A DNA stretch of 64,000 nt from Sporanaerobium hydrogeniformans (GTDB lineage Bacteria; Bacillota; Clostridia; Lachnospirales; Cellulosilyticaceae): contig NZ_PEDL01000003.1 in NCBI RefSeq assembly GCF_002735925.1, forward strand, positions 62,001-126,000, written 5' to 3'. The stretch's first letter is position 1; each line of letters begins with the position of its first letter. A program made the translations under genes and the position numbers. The notes below the pieces were generated by a model. The model saw nothing but the letters and a program-made list of their open reading frames with translations. It was not told the origin of the DNA and ran no database searches. Below are positions 17,367 through 26,370 of this stretch, one piece after another.

Positions 17367-18716
17367 ATGCAGGAGAAACATCAAAGAGTGTATAAAGAAC
17401 TAATCAAAGCTTATTATACTAATCATTTTGAAGAAACCTTTAAAAAAATACTTAAAGAAGAGTTCGAGAATAAGCAAGAAGCAAAAGATGTTCTAAGTAT
17501 ACTTTGTGGAGTGGAAGATTTAGAGGAAGAAGAGGACTATCTCTTTACTCAGAAGCTTTTAGATGCCATCACACGCCAGCAGGTGAGGAAAAAGATTGTA
17601 CAAAAGGTAAGGATTTGTAAAGAAGATTGCGAGAGAGAAGGGGAGAAAAGTAAATGTCAGAGTGTTTGTCCTTTTGATGCAATTATACGAGATGGAGCAG
17701 GGGAGAAATGGATTGATGAAAGTTTATGTATCAGTTGTGGGTGTTGTGTGAGTGTTTGTGAAAAAGGAAATTATATGGAGACCCCTCAGTTTTTACCCCT
17801 TATAAGCTGGCTTAAAGGAGAAGAAAAGGTAATCGCTATTGTAGCTCCTGCTATTGCAGGACAGTTTGGTAAAGAGATCAGCTTAGATCAATTAAGAGAA
17901 GCCTTTATTAAGCTGGGTTTTGCAGATATGGTGGAAGTGGCTATAGCAGCAGATATCCTGAGCCTTAAAGAGGCTCTTGAGTTTAGTGAGCATGTTGCTA
18001 AAAAAGGTGACTTTATGATTACTTCTTGCTGTTGTCCTATGTGGGTAGCTGCTCTTAGGAAGGTTTACTCTAGTATTATTAAAGACGTTTCACCTTCTGT
18101 GTCTCCTATGATTGCTATGGGAAGAGTTCTAAAGACTCTTACTCCAGAAATAAAAGTTGTTTTTATAGGACCTTGTATGGCAAAAAAAGCTGAAGCTAAG
18201 GAAAAAGATTTGGTAGGTGCAGTGGATGCTGTTTTAACTTTTGAAGAGCTAAAACTTATTTTTGAGGCTTTTGAAATAGAAGTAAAGTCTTTAAAAGGTG
18301 TACCAGCTATTGATTATGCTTCCACAGGTGGACGTCTCTATGCACGAACAGGTGGAGTATCACAAGCGGTATGGGATATTGTGGATCAGGTATTTCCTAA
18401 AAAAAGAGAGCTTTTTACAGCTCAACAAGCAGATGGAATGAAGGCGTGTAAGTCCCTTCTTGAAGAATTAGTCAAAGGAGAAGTAAAGGCAAGTTTCATC
18501 GAAGGAATGGGTTGTAAAGGTGGCTGTGTGGGAGGCCCTAAGGCGATTATTTCAGTGGAAGAAGGAAAACAAGCTGTGAATCAAACAGCTTATGAATCTG
18601 TTATAAAAATACCTATTCATAGTGAAGTTCTACAGGCTCTACTAAGCCGATTGGGAATAGAGAGGTTAGAAGAACTGAGTAAAGAACAAAGTTTGTTTGA
18701 AAGAGATTTTAGGTAA
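17367..18716 (+). CDS. [FeFe]-hydrogenase-family protein, divergent active-site motifs
   Basis: 449 residues. The N-terminal part carries a 2[4Fe-4S] ferredoxin-like domain (cysteines in KCQSVCPFDAI and CISCGCCVSVC, about residues 92-138). The large domain follows with three H-cluster motifs in altered form: TSCCCPMW for TSCCPxW, GPCMAKKAEA for MPCxxKxxE, and EGMGCKGGCVGGP for ExMACxGGCxxGGG. The small C-terminal subunit domain is short. It may oxidise or make hydrogen, or act as a redox or hydrogen sensor as proposed for divergent groups. ATG 17367 has AAGGA 6 nt upstream, a better site than ATG 17349. Monocistronic, with no maturases nearby. Confidence 0.85.
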   Translation: MQEKHQRVYKELIKAYYTNHFEETFKKILKEEFENKQEAKDVLSILCGVEDLEEEEDYLFTQKLLDAITRQQVRKKIVQKVRICKEDCEREGEKSKCQSVCPFDAIIRDGAGEKWIDESLCISCGCCVSVCEKGNYMETPQFLPLISWLKGEEKVIAIVAPAIAGQFGKEISLDQLREAFIKLGFADMVEVAIAADILSLKEALEFSEHVAKKGDFMITSCCCPMWVAALRKVYSSIIKDVSPSVSPMIAMGRVLKTLTPEIKVVFIGPCMAKKAEAKEKDLVGAVDAVLTFEELKLIFEAFEIEVKSLKGVPAIDYASTGGRLYARTGGVSQAVWDIVDQVFPKKRELFTAQQADGMKACKSLLEELVKGEVKASFIEGMGCKGGCVGGPKAIISVEEGKQAVNQTAYESVIKIPIHSEVLQALLSRLGIERLEELSKEQSLFERDFR

Positions 18717-18724
18717 TGATGTAC

Positions 18725-18780
18725 GAAAGGCTGATAACACTAGAGTAATTTACTTAAATAGTGTCATCAGCCTTTCTTGT
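18725..18780. terminator. Bidirectional terminator
   Basis: GAAAGGCTGATAACACTA pairs with TAGTGTCATCAGCCTTTC with one mismatch, placed between the convergent hydrogenase-like and deacetylase genes. Confidence 0.85.
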
Positions 18781-18832
18781 AATAAGTAAGAAATAGAGCA
18801 TTACTTCAAAGCAATGAAAGCTCAAAAAAATT

Positions 18833-19633
18833 TTAGTAGGGTAATAGTTCGAAGGTATAGCCCAAGCTACGTGCATCGTCAATAAAAGGATCAAGAACCT
18901 CTGTATTGGTTTTAGAAACAGCATGTAAAAGATAAATGGCACCATTATGAAGACCATTTACCATAACTGTTTTAGCGTGGGAAGGTTCGGGCTGTTTTTT
19001 AGGATCCCAATCAGCATAGGCAAAACTCCAAAAAACAGTTTTATAACCTAGCTGCTGAGTAAGTGCCAATGAACGCTCTGAATAATGTCCCATAGGTGGT
19101 CTGAAGAAAGGTGGCATTTCTTTTCCAGTTATTTCTTTATAATGAGTAGCTACCGTTAAAAGTTCATTTTTAAACTTTTCAAGGTCATTGGCGATACTAG
19201 GCATAGAAGGATGATGAACAGAATGATTAACCACTAAATGACCTTCATCCGTCATACGAGTAATGATAGCTGGATTCTGAGTAAGGTAAGGATCAGTTAC
19301 AAAAAACATGGCGGGGACATTTTTAGCTTTAAGAATATCTAATATTTGGGGTGTATAACCATTTTCATACCCTTCATCAAAGGTGAGGTAAATTACTTTA
19401 CGACTTGTATCACCTAAACAAAGGGCATCATAGTCCTCTAATTTAAAGGATAATTGAGTGTTAAAGCCAGGAAGTTCATGATTTTTAGCACGAACAAGCC
19501 ACCAATCAATTTTCATATTATTTATGGGTAAACCTTGCTCTTTGGTAGAAGAATTTGAAGGGATAGGGCCTGCTTGTAAAGAAAGAGGGAAAAAAGAAAA
19601 CCATAATAAAAAAAGTGTAAAAAATGAATACAT
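18833..19633 (-). CDS. pdaA: PdaA-type polysaccharide deacetylase
   Basis: 266 residues with a signal peptide (hydrophobic about 5-20, ending LQAG). The NodB-homology domain shows motif 1 TFDEGYENGYT, in which the usual second Asp is Glu; the YENGYT continuation is typical of PdaA. The zinc-binding NHSVHHP and the substrate-groove FRPPMGHYSE follow. PdaA removes the acetyl group from muramic acid so that muramic-delta-lactam can form in spore cortex. ATG 19633 has AAAGGAG 7 nt upstream; a longer frame starts at a TTG that overlaps this site. Likely expressed during sporulation, though I saw no clear forespore promoter. Confidence 0.88.
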   Translation of the reverse strand: MYSFFTLFLLWFSFFPLSLQAGPIPSNSSTKEQGLPINNMKIDWWLVRAKNHELPGFNTQLSFKLEDYDALCLGDTSRKVIYLTFDEGYENGYTPQILDILKAKNVPAMFFVTDPYLTQNPAIITRMTDEGHLVVNHSVHHPSMPSIANDLEKFKNELLTVATHYKEITGKEMPPFFRPPMGHYSERSLALTQQLGYKTVFWSFAYADWDPKKQPEPSHAKTVMVNGLHNGAIYLLHAVSKTNTEVLDPFIDDARSLGYTFELLPY

Positions 19634-19742
19634 AATAAAACTCCTTTTTAACAAAATAAGATTAAAGATAGTTTACCCGATTCAAAGGGAATTATAATAA
19701 AAAGAGAATTTAATAATTTGACTTTCTTGTTATATAATAGTA

Positions 19743-19771
19743 TTGACAAATTAAATATAAAAAGTTACAAT
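19743..19771 (+). promoter_or_regulatory. Sigma-A-type promoter for the 19794-clpB unit
   Basis: TTGACA (19743-19748), a 17-nt spacer and TACAAT (19766-19771). No CIRCE-type or CtsR-type heat-shock operator was recognised near it. Confidence 0.7.
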
Positions 19772-19793
19772 TTGTTTAGAAAGAGGTGAGAAA

Positions 19794-20441
19794 GTGAAAA
19801 AAAGTGTTTATAGCCTAGTATTGATGGATGAGGTTATTGAACAAGTAGATGCGCTTGCTTATTCTATGAATACGAGTCGATCCAATTTAATTAACCAAAT
19901 TTTAGCGGAAAAGGTTGCTCTTGTCACACCTCAACAGCATATGCAGGAAGTTTTTGAGACAATGGTAGGACTTTTACGGGTTTATCAAAATTTCCAAATT
20001 CAAGAACAGCTTTCAGATAGTTTATGTACGATTAGGAGTATTCTCAAATATAAATATAACCCTACTATTCGGTATACAGTTACATTAGGAAGGAAAGGCA
20101 ATCAATTTTATGGTGAGGTGAAGGTTATTTCACGTACGCAGAGTGCTATACTTCATCAGTATTTAAAGGGATTTTTTACTATTTGGTCGAGCTTTGAGAG
20201 AAAACAGGCTTTACCAGGTTGGTATGAAGAAGAAGGTACGAGATGGGTAAGACCTTTATCCACACAGAGACAGCAAGGAATAGGTGCAGAAGAATTAGGA
20301 AGAGCCTTATCAGGTTATATTAAAGCTGTTGATGATGGACTTAAAATTTATTTTTCACATCTAGAAGATTCTGATTATACAGGACTTAAGGTCTACGAAC
20401 ATTATAGGGATTATATCAAGAAATCACCCTTTATGCTTTAA
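19794..20441 (+). CDS. Ribbon-helix-helix-like protein upstream of clpB
   Basis: 215 residues. The first 45 residues fit a ribbon-helix-helix layout: a short strand KSVYSLVLMD, helix VIEQVDALAYSMN, then the turn TSRSNLINQILAEKV, as in CopG/MetJ-like DNA-binding proteins. The remaining 170 residues are unrecognised, with aromatic-rich strands (FYGEVKVISR, FFTIWSSFE) and a C-terminal helix. It starts at GTG 19794 behind AGAAAGGTGAG and precedes clpB by 21 nt, so the two are probably co-transcribed from one promoter. It may regulate the unit or act with ClpB; neither is shown by the sequence. Confidence 0.65.
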   Translation: MKKSVYSLVLMDEVIEQVDALAYSMNTSRSNLINQILAEKVALVTPQQHMQEVFETMVGLLRVYQNFQIQEQLSDSLCTIRSILKYKYNPTIRYTVTLGRKGNQFYGEVKVISRTQSAILHQYLKGFFTIWSSFERKQALPGWYEEEGTRWVRPLSTQRQQGIGAEELGRALSGYIKAVDDGLKIYFSHLEDSDYTGLKVYEHYRDYIKKSPFML

Positions 20442-20462
20442 ATAAAGAAGGAGGAATAGAAA

Positions 20463-23063
20463 ATGAACATGCAAAAATTAACAGTACGTTCTATGGATGT
20501 TATCAATCGGGCACAACAACTGGCCATTGAAAAACAAAATATGCAAATAGAGCAGGAGCATCTTTTGTATGCGCTTTTGACACAGGAAGAAGGGCTTATT
20601 CCACAACTTATGGAAAAGATGAATGTGGATGTAGAGTCCTTTATTCAGAAAGCAGAACAAGGTTTAAATAAAAAACCAACTGTAAGTGGTCCTGGACGTG
20701 AGCCAGATAAAATTTATGTAGCAAATGATGTAGATAAAGTATTAGTAGCCAGTGAAAAATGTGCCAATAAGATGCAAGATGCTTATATTTCAGTAGAACA
20801 TCTTATGTTAGCACTTATTGAAAATGCCAATTATGAAGTAAATCAGCTGCTTAAAGCTTACGGTATTCAGAAAAAAACATTTGAAGCTGTTCTTAAACAA
20901 GTACGTGGAAATGTCAAAGTAACTAGTGAAAATCCTGAAACAACGTATGATGTGCTTAGTAAATATGGATATGATTTAGTGGAACGTGCAAGAAGCCAAA
21001 AGCTTGATCCTGTTATTGGACGAGATAATGAAATTCGTAATGTTGTTCGTATCTTATCACGAAAAACAAAAAATAATCCTGTTTTAATCGGTGAGCCAGG
21101 AGTAGGTAAGACAGCTATTGCTGAAGGGTTAGCACAACGTATTGTGCAGGGTGATGTACCTGAAAGTTTAAAAGAGAGAAAAATATTTGCCCTTGATATG
21201 GGTGCTCTTATAGCAGGTGCTAAGTACCGTGGTGAATTTGAAGACCGTCTAAAAGCTATTTTACAAGAGATTAAAAAGAGTGAGGGTAAAATTATCCTCT
21301 TTATCGATGAGCTTCATACGATTGTAGGTGCAGGTAAGACAGAAGGGTCTATGGATGCAGGAAATCTTTTAAAACCCATGCTTGCTCGTGGGGAACTTCA
21401 TTGCATTGGCGCTACAACACTTAATGAATATAGACAGTATATAGAGAAGGATGCAGCGCTTGAAAGACGTTTTCAGCCTGTTATGGTAGAGGAACCTACA
21501 GTAGAAGATACCATTGCTATCTTACGTGGTATTAAAGAAAGGTACGAAATCTATCATGGTGTGCAGATTCAGGATAATGCACTTATTGCAGCAGCAACCT
21601 TATCAAATCGTTATATTTCTGATCGTTTCTTGCCGGATAAAGCCATTGACCTTGTTGATGAAGCCTGTGCTATGCTCCGTACAGAAATGGATTCAATGCC
21701 TATTGAATTAGATGAAATTTCTAGAAGGATGTTACAACTTGAAATTGCAGAGACTGCTTTAAAGAAGGAAGAAGATACTCTTTCCAAGCAAAATCTAAAA
21801 GAAACTCAAAAAGAATTGGCTGAATTAAGAGATCAATTTAATACACTTCGTACACAATGGGAAAATGAAAAAGAAATGATTTTAGCTGTAAGGCGTATAA
21901 AAGAAGAGATTGAGTCTACAACTAATGAGATGCAACGTGCTGAACGTAATTATGATTACAATAAGGCGGCAGAATTAAAATATGGGACGCTTCCAATGCT
22001 TCAAAATAAGCTTAAAGAGGCAGAAGAAAAGATTTTTAAAAAAGGTGAGGCAACTCTTTTAAGAGATAAAGTAAATGAGGAAGAAATTGCAAAGATTATT
22101 GCTCGTTGGACACATATTCCGGTAACCAAGTTGATGGAAGGGGAACGACATAAATTATTACAACTAGATAACATCTTACATCAACGTGTTATTGGCCAAG
22201 AAGAAGCTGTTCAAAAAGTAACAGATGCTATCATCCGTTCAAGAGCAGGTATAAAAGACCCAAGAAGGCCTATAGGTTCTTTTCTCTTTCTGGGACCAAC
22301 AGGTGTAGGTAAAACGGAGCTTGCAAAGGCTTTATCAGAAGCTTTATTTGATAATGAGCAGAATATGATTCGTATAGACATGAGTGAATATATGGAGAAA
22401 CATTCAGTGGCAAGACTTATTGGTGCACCTCCTGGTTATGTAGGCTATGAGGAAGGTGGACAACTAACTGAAGCAGTAAGACGTAAACCCTACGCTGTCC
22501 TTTTGCTAGACGAAGTAGAAAAAGCACATCCTGATGTATTTAATGTCTTGTTACAGGTGTTAGATGATGGACATATTACAGATTCGAAAGGACGTACAGT
22601 AGACTTTAAAAATACAATTATTATTCTTACATCTAATATAGGTTCCAATATGATTTTAGAGGGATTAGAAGAGGATGGACGCTTAAGTGAAGCAACAGAA
22701 AGTAAAGTGCATACCTTACTCAAACAACATTTTAGACCAGAATTTATAAATCGACTTGATGAGATTGTGCTCTACAAGCCACTTCGTCAAGAAGAAATTG
22801 TTCAAATTGTGGAGCTTCTTGTAAAGGATTTACAAAAACGGTTAGCGCCTCAACAGATTGAACTTGAGTTAACAGAGATAGCTAAAAAGTATATTGCTGA
22901 ACAGGGATTTGATCCTGTTTTTGGTGCAAGGCCTCTTAAGCGTTTTTTACAGCGCAAAGTAGAGACACTCATTGCACGTTATTTGATTCAAGAAGATGTT
23001 GAACCGTTCTCTTGTTTTAAGGTAGATTATAAAGAGGGTGAGTTAATTATAAATAAACAATAA
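20463..23063 (+). CDS. clpB: ATP-dependent disaggregase ClpB
   Basis: 866 residues, the usual ClpB length. N-terminal double Clp-N repeat (1-145); first AAA module with Walker [10 protein letters not shown] and Walker [11 protein letters not shown]; the ClpB-specific middle coiled-coil (about 400-520), which distinguishes it from ClpA/ClpC; second AAA module with GPTGVGKTE and [11 protein letters not shown]; and the D2-small domain. It works with DnaK to pull apart aggregated proteins. No ClpP-binding loop was recognised. ATG 20463 has AAGGAGGAA upstream. Confidence 0.97.
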   Translation: MNMQKLTVRSMDVINRAQQLAIEKQNMQIEQEHLLYALLTQEEGLIPQLMEKMNVDVESFIQKAEQGLNKKPTVSGPGREPDKIYVANDVDKVLVASEKCANKMQDAYISVEHLMLALIENANYEVNQLLKAYGIQKKTFEAVLKQVRGNVKVTSENPETTYDVLSKYGYDLVERARSQKLDPVIGRDNEIRNVVRILSRKTKNNPVLIGEPGVGKTAIAEGLAQRIVQGDVPESLKERKIFALDMGALIAGAKYRGEFEDRLKAILQEIKKSEGKIILFIDELHTIVGAGKTEGSMDAGNLLKPMLARGELHCIGATTLNEYRQYIEKDAALERRFQPVMVEEPTVEDTIAILRGIKERYEIYHGVQIQDNALIAAATLSNRYISDRFLPDKAIDLVDEACAMLRTEMDSMPIELDEISRRMLQLEIAETALKKEEDTLSKQNLKETQKELAELRDQFNTLRTQWENEKEMILAVRRIKEEIESTTNEMQRAERNYDYNKAAELKYGTLPMLQNKLKEAEEKIFKKGEATLLRDKVNEEEIAKIIARWTHIPVTKLMEGERHKLLQLDNILHQRVIGQEEAVQKVTDAIIRSRAGIKDPRRPIGSFLFLGPTGVGKTELAKALSEALFDNEQNMIRIDMSEYMEKHSVARLIGAPPGYVGYEEGGQLTEAVRRKPYAVLLLDEVEKAHPDVFNVLLQVLDDGHITDSKGRTVDFKNTIIILTSNIGSNMILEGLEEDGRLSEATESKVHTLLKQHFRPEFINRLDEIVLYKPLRQEEIVQIVELLVKDLQKRLAPQQIELELTEIAKKYIAEQGFDPVFGARPLKRFLQRKVETLIARYLIQEDVEPFSCFKVDYKEGELIINKQ

Positions 23064-23069
23064 GGTTTC

Positions 23070-23110
23070 AACCCTGTTCTTTTGAAAGGAAAAGAACAGG
23101 GTTTTTTTTA
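23070..23110 (+). terminator. Terminator of clpB
   Basis: AACCCTGTTCTTTT pairs perfectly with AAAAGAACAGGGTT around a 6-nt loop and is followed by a T tract. Confidence 0.92.
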
Positions 23111-23226
23111 CGTGTCAAATAAAGCAATAAAATTTATATGAAAATCATATTTTATATGATAAAATATTAAGTAAATATTTTATTTTTAGAATAAAAATCT
23201 TCTAACAAAAAATGAGGAGAGTATCT

Positions 23227-24561
23227 ATGCGAAAAAAACATATTCTTTTTTTGACGGGGAGCATTTTAGGTATTATCTTTATCTTTATTTATTATTTGTC
23301 AGGGAGTACAAAAATAAAGAAGGAAATGAATGTGAAATCCTTAGATTCTGTTCAGCAAAAAACAAAATTACAATTTATTAGTAGTTGGGCATCTTATGAT
23401 ACAAAATCTCAACCACTCCAGCAGCTTCTAAAGGAGTTTACTCAGACACATTCTGATGTAGAAATTGAAGATAAATCTATGGCAGGAGAGGATTTTTTAT
23501 TTATCTTAAAAACGGATTTCGCAAGTGGTAATCCGCCTCATGTATTTGGCCTTTGGCCTGGTTCGGATATTAGGCTTCTCGTTCAAAAAGGAGAAGTTGC
23601 TGATTTAACAGGTTTATTAAAGGCAAATCCTGATTGGTACAACCTGTATCGTGAAGCTACATGGGATTATGTCACAGAAGATGGGCGGATATATGGGATT
23701 CCTTTAGAAATTATTTATGAAGGTTTATTTATTAATAAAGATTTATTTTTAGCCTATGATGTTAAACCACCTACTAATTTTGAGGAATTATTAGAGGCTG
23801 TTAAAATTTTTAAGGCACATGATATTGTGCCTATTGCTTATAATGCAACGCCAGAAGGAAGTTATATTTACCAAAACATTGTAATGAAGCTCGGTGGAAA
23901 AGAAGATGTAGAAAATCCTTTTTATCCAGATGGGAGCATTAAACAGTGTTTTATTGATGGGATGTATTACATGAAAGCACTTTATGAAGCAGGTGCTTTT
24001 CCAGAAAAGACACTTCTTCTGGATGATAAAACCCGAAATGATCTTTTTATTCAAAAGGAAGCAGCTATGATTGTACAAGGATCTTGGTTTATTGGAGATT
24101 CTGCTCTTAGTAATTACGATACGACTGTAGATATTATTCCTTTTCCAAGTTTAGAGGGAGGGAAGGCTGATCCAACAGCTATTATTTATGGGTGTGGTAA
24201 TGGTATTTTCCACATTAGCCAAAAAGCATGGGAGGATGAAAAGTTGCGAGAGAAGAGTATCGCTCTTTTGAAGAAGCTTACTTCAAAAGAAGCTTCTGAT
24301 ATTTTTACTGAACGTACGGGATTTATAACCAATATTCAGCTTACTTCAGAACAAAAAGATAAAGCGAGCATGACACAAAAGGGAGATAAGCTAATGGAAA
24401 CTGCAAAAGAGTTAGTAGGACCAGTAGATAGTTTTATTGACCGTGTGATTTGGGAAGAAGTCATAATTGGTCAATTTACTCAAATGCTTAATGGGGAAAT
24501 AACACCTGAGGAGATTTATGAACAAGTAAAAAAAGAGATGCAAAATAAAACAGTGCAATAA
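23227..24561 (+). CDS. Membrane-anchored extracellular solute-binding protein (family 1)
   Basis: 444 residues. The N-terminus has a basic start and a single hydrophobic helix (about 6-24) but no lipobox cysteine, so the protein is probably held by an uncleaved signal anchor. The rest is a family 1 carbohydrate-binding fold: KLQFISSW, SGNPPHVFGLW, YGIPLEIIYEGLFINKD and AAMIVQGSWF. ATG 23227 has GAGGAGAG upstream. It is 21 nt before a YesM-like kinase gene, while the transporter's own lipoprotein binding protein is encoded 6 kb away. That placement suggests a ligand-presenting sensor role rather than transport, but this is inference. Confidence 0.85.
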   Translation: MRKKHILFLTGSILGIIFIFIYYLSGSTKIKKEMNVKSLDSVQQKTKLQFISSWASYDTKSQPLQQLLKEFTQTHSDVEIEDKSMAGEDFLFILKTDFASGNPPHVFGLWPGSDIRLLVQKGEVADLTGLLKANPDWYNLYREATWDYVTEDGRIYGIPLEIIYEGLFINKDLFLAYDVKPPTNFEELLEAVKIFKAHDIVPIAYNATPEGSYIYQNIVMKLGGKEDVENPFYPDGSIKQCFIDGMYYMKALYEAGAFPEKTLLLDDKTRNDLFIQKEAAMIVQGSWFIGDSALSNYDTTVDIIPFPSLEGGKADPTAIIYGCGNGIFHISQKAWEDEKLREKSIALLKKLTSKEASDIFTERTGFITNIQLTSEQKDKASMTQKGDKLMETAKELVGPVDSFIDRVIWEEVIIGQFTQMLNGEITPEEIYEQVKKEMQNKTVQ

Positions 24562-24582
24562 AGTAAGGACTAGGAGGCTTAA

Positions 24583-26370
24583 ATGCTCAATCGGATTTCT
24601 AGATTTTATAAAAAAATATCTATTAGAACAAAATTACTTTTGCTTTTTTCTGTACAAATTATTATTCCAATCGCTTTTATGGGAATCATGATTTATAGAA
24701 ACACACGTACGATTATTCAAGATAAGTCTATTAAATATTCTATTGATATTCTAAGTATGGTAAAATTACGACTCAATGATTTTTATAGTAATCTAGAAGA
24801 TATTTCAGATGATTTATTGTGTGATCCAGGTATTTACGAAGCCTTAAGTCAAAAGGAATTAGATAATCAATATGATACATTCATTCATGCTAATAATGTA
24901 TTAAGACGTATTTGCTTGTCGCGTAAAGAAATTCAATCCATCGCTCTTGTATCGAAAATAGGAGAACGCTATAGCTATAGTTTGAGTAGTGGAAGAGTGG
25001 GATTAGATGATCAATTACCTTATGATGAAATGTTTAAAGAAGTAAAAGGGAAACAAATGCCTATTTGGTTTTTGGATAAAGAAGAAAGTGGAGCCGTTAA
25101 AAATATCTATTTTGTAAGACTTATTAGAGATATAGATACATTTAATGAGATAGGTATTATGGTGATTGGAATTAATCGTGATTATTTACGTAGTGTATAC
25201 AGTGATCTTTCTACAGAATTCATGCAAAATATAGCTATTCTTACTCAAAGTCAAGAGGTGCTTGTAGGTACGACATCGCTAGAAGAAAGCAATTTTAAAA
25301 GTGACTTTATCATAAATGGTAGTAAAAATAGTGATTATTATACAGATAAAAGTCATGGCGTACTTTTATGCTACATGCAAGTAGGACAACCAGAATGGAA
25401 AATTGTTACAGAAAGCTCATTAGGTAAGCTGAATGAAGAACTATATCGTTTTAGGACATGGTTTATCCTTTTAGTAATTTGTACGATTCTTATTCTTTCT
25501 ATTTTTAGTATTTTAATGGCAATTGATATGATTACACCTATTAAGCAATTAGTAGAAGGAATTAAAAAATTTGAAGAAGAAAATGTACATCAAGAGGTAG
25601 TTGTTGATAGAGAAGACGAGCTAGGATATTTAAATAAATGTTTTAATAAAATGTCCATACAGATAGATACACTTGTTAATAGTGTCTACAAGGAACAATT
25701 AACGCGTAAAGAAGCAGAATTAAAAGCTTTGCAAGCACAAATTAATCCACATTTTCTTTTCAATACTTTAGAATCTATTAATTGGATGGCACAGCTGAAT
25801 AATGTTCCTGAGATTAGAGATATGGTGACATCTTTAGGTTCTATAATGGAAGCAAGTATAGGAAAGGGAAGTCCCCTCATTCCTCTTAGACAAGAACTTA
25901 AATATGTAGAAAGCTACATACTTATTATGAAAAATCGTTATGGTGAAAGACTAACTTATGAAGCAGAAATAGATGAGAATCTTATACAGCATCAAGTACC
26001 AAAACTTTTACTACAGCCTCTAGTAGAGAATGCTATTTACCATGGTATTGATCGGAGTCGTAAAAAGGGACTTATACGTTTAGTTGTAAGGAAACAAGAA
26101 GATTCCGTATATATAGAAGTAATGGATAATGGAAAGGGAATGGAAGAGGAGGAGTTACAACTGCTTAATAATAAATTCCAAGAAGTAAATCCAGATTACA
26201 TGTTAATGGGGCATCGCAAAGGAATTGGACTTGAAAATGTCAATGCACGCATTAAGCTCTTTTTTGGTCCACAATATGGATTAAATGTAGAAAGTGAATA
26301 TGGAAGCTATACAAAAATAAAGTTGACATTACCATTAGACAATGAGTTAGGAGGACACATAAATGTTTAA
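24583..26370 (+). CDS. YesM-like sensor histidine kinase
   Basis: 595 residues. TM1 at about 17-37, a large extracytoplasmic sensor region to about 290, TM2 at about 292-314, then HAMP (about 315-370). The His_kinase domain has QINPHFLFNTLESINW, in which His390 is the phosphorylation site. The HATPase domain has the N box QPLVENAIYHG and G box DNGKGM. This is the family that senses sugars in Firmicutes. It overlaps the next gene by 8 nt, which couples its translation to the partner regulator. Confidence 0.95.
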   Translation: MLNRISRFYKKISIRTKLLLLFSVQIIIPIAFMGIMIYRNTRTIIQDKSIKYSIDILSMVKLRLNDFYSNLEDISDDLLCDPGIYEALSQKELDNQYDTFIHANNVLRRICLSRKEIQSIALVSKIGERYSYSLSSGRVGLDDQLPYDEMFKEVKGKQMPIWFLDKEESGAVKNIYFVRLIRDIDTFNEIGIMVIGINRDYLRSVYSDLSTEFMQNIAILTQSQEVLVGTTSLEESNFKSDFIINGSKNSDYYTDKSHGVLLCYMQVGQPEWKIVTESSLGKLNEELYRFRTWFILLVICTILILSIFSILMAIDMITPIKQLVEGIKKFEEENVHQEVVVDREDELGYLNKCFNKMSIQIDTLVNSVYKEQLTRKEAELKALQAQINPHFLFNTLESINWMAQLNNVPEIRDMVTSLGSIMEASIGKGSPLIPLRQELKYVESYILIMKNRYGERLTYEAEIDENLIQHQVPKLLLQPLVENAIYHGIDRSRKKGLIRLVVRKQEDSVYIEVMDNGKGMEEEELQLLNNKFQEVNPDYMLMGHRKGIGLENVNARIKLFFGPQYGLNVESEYGSYTKIKLTLPLDNELGGHINV

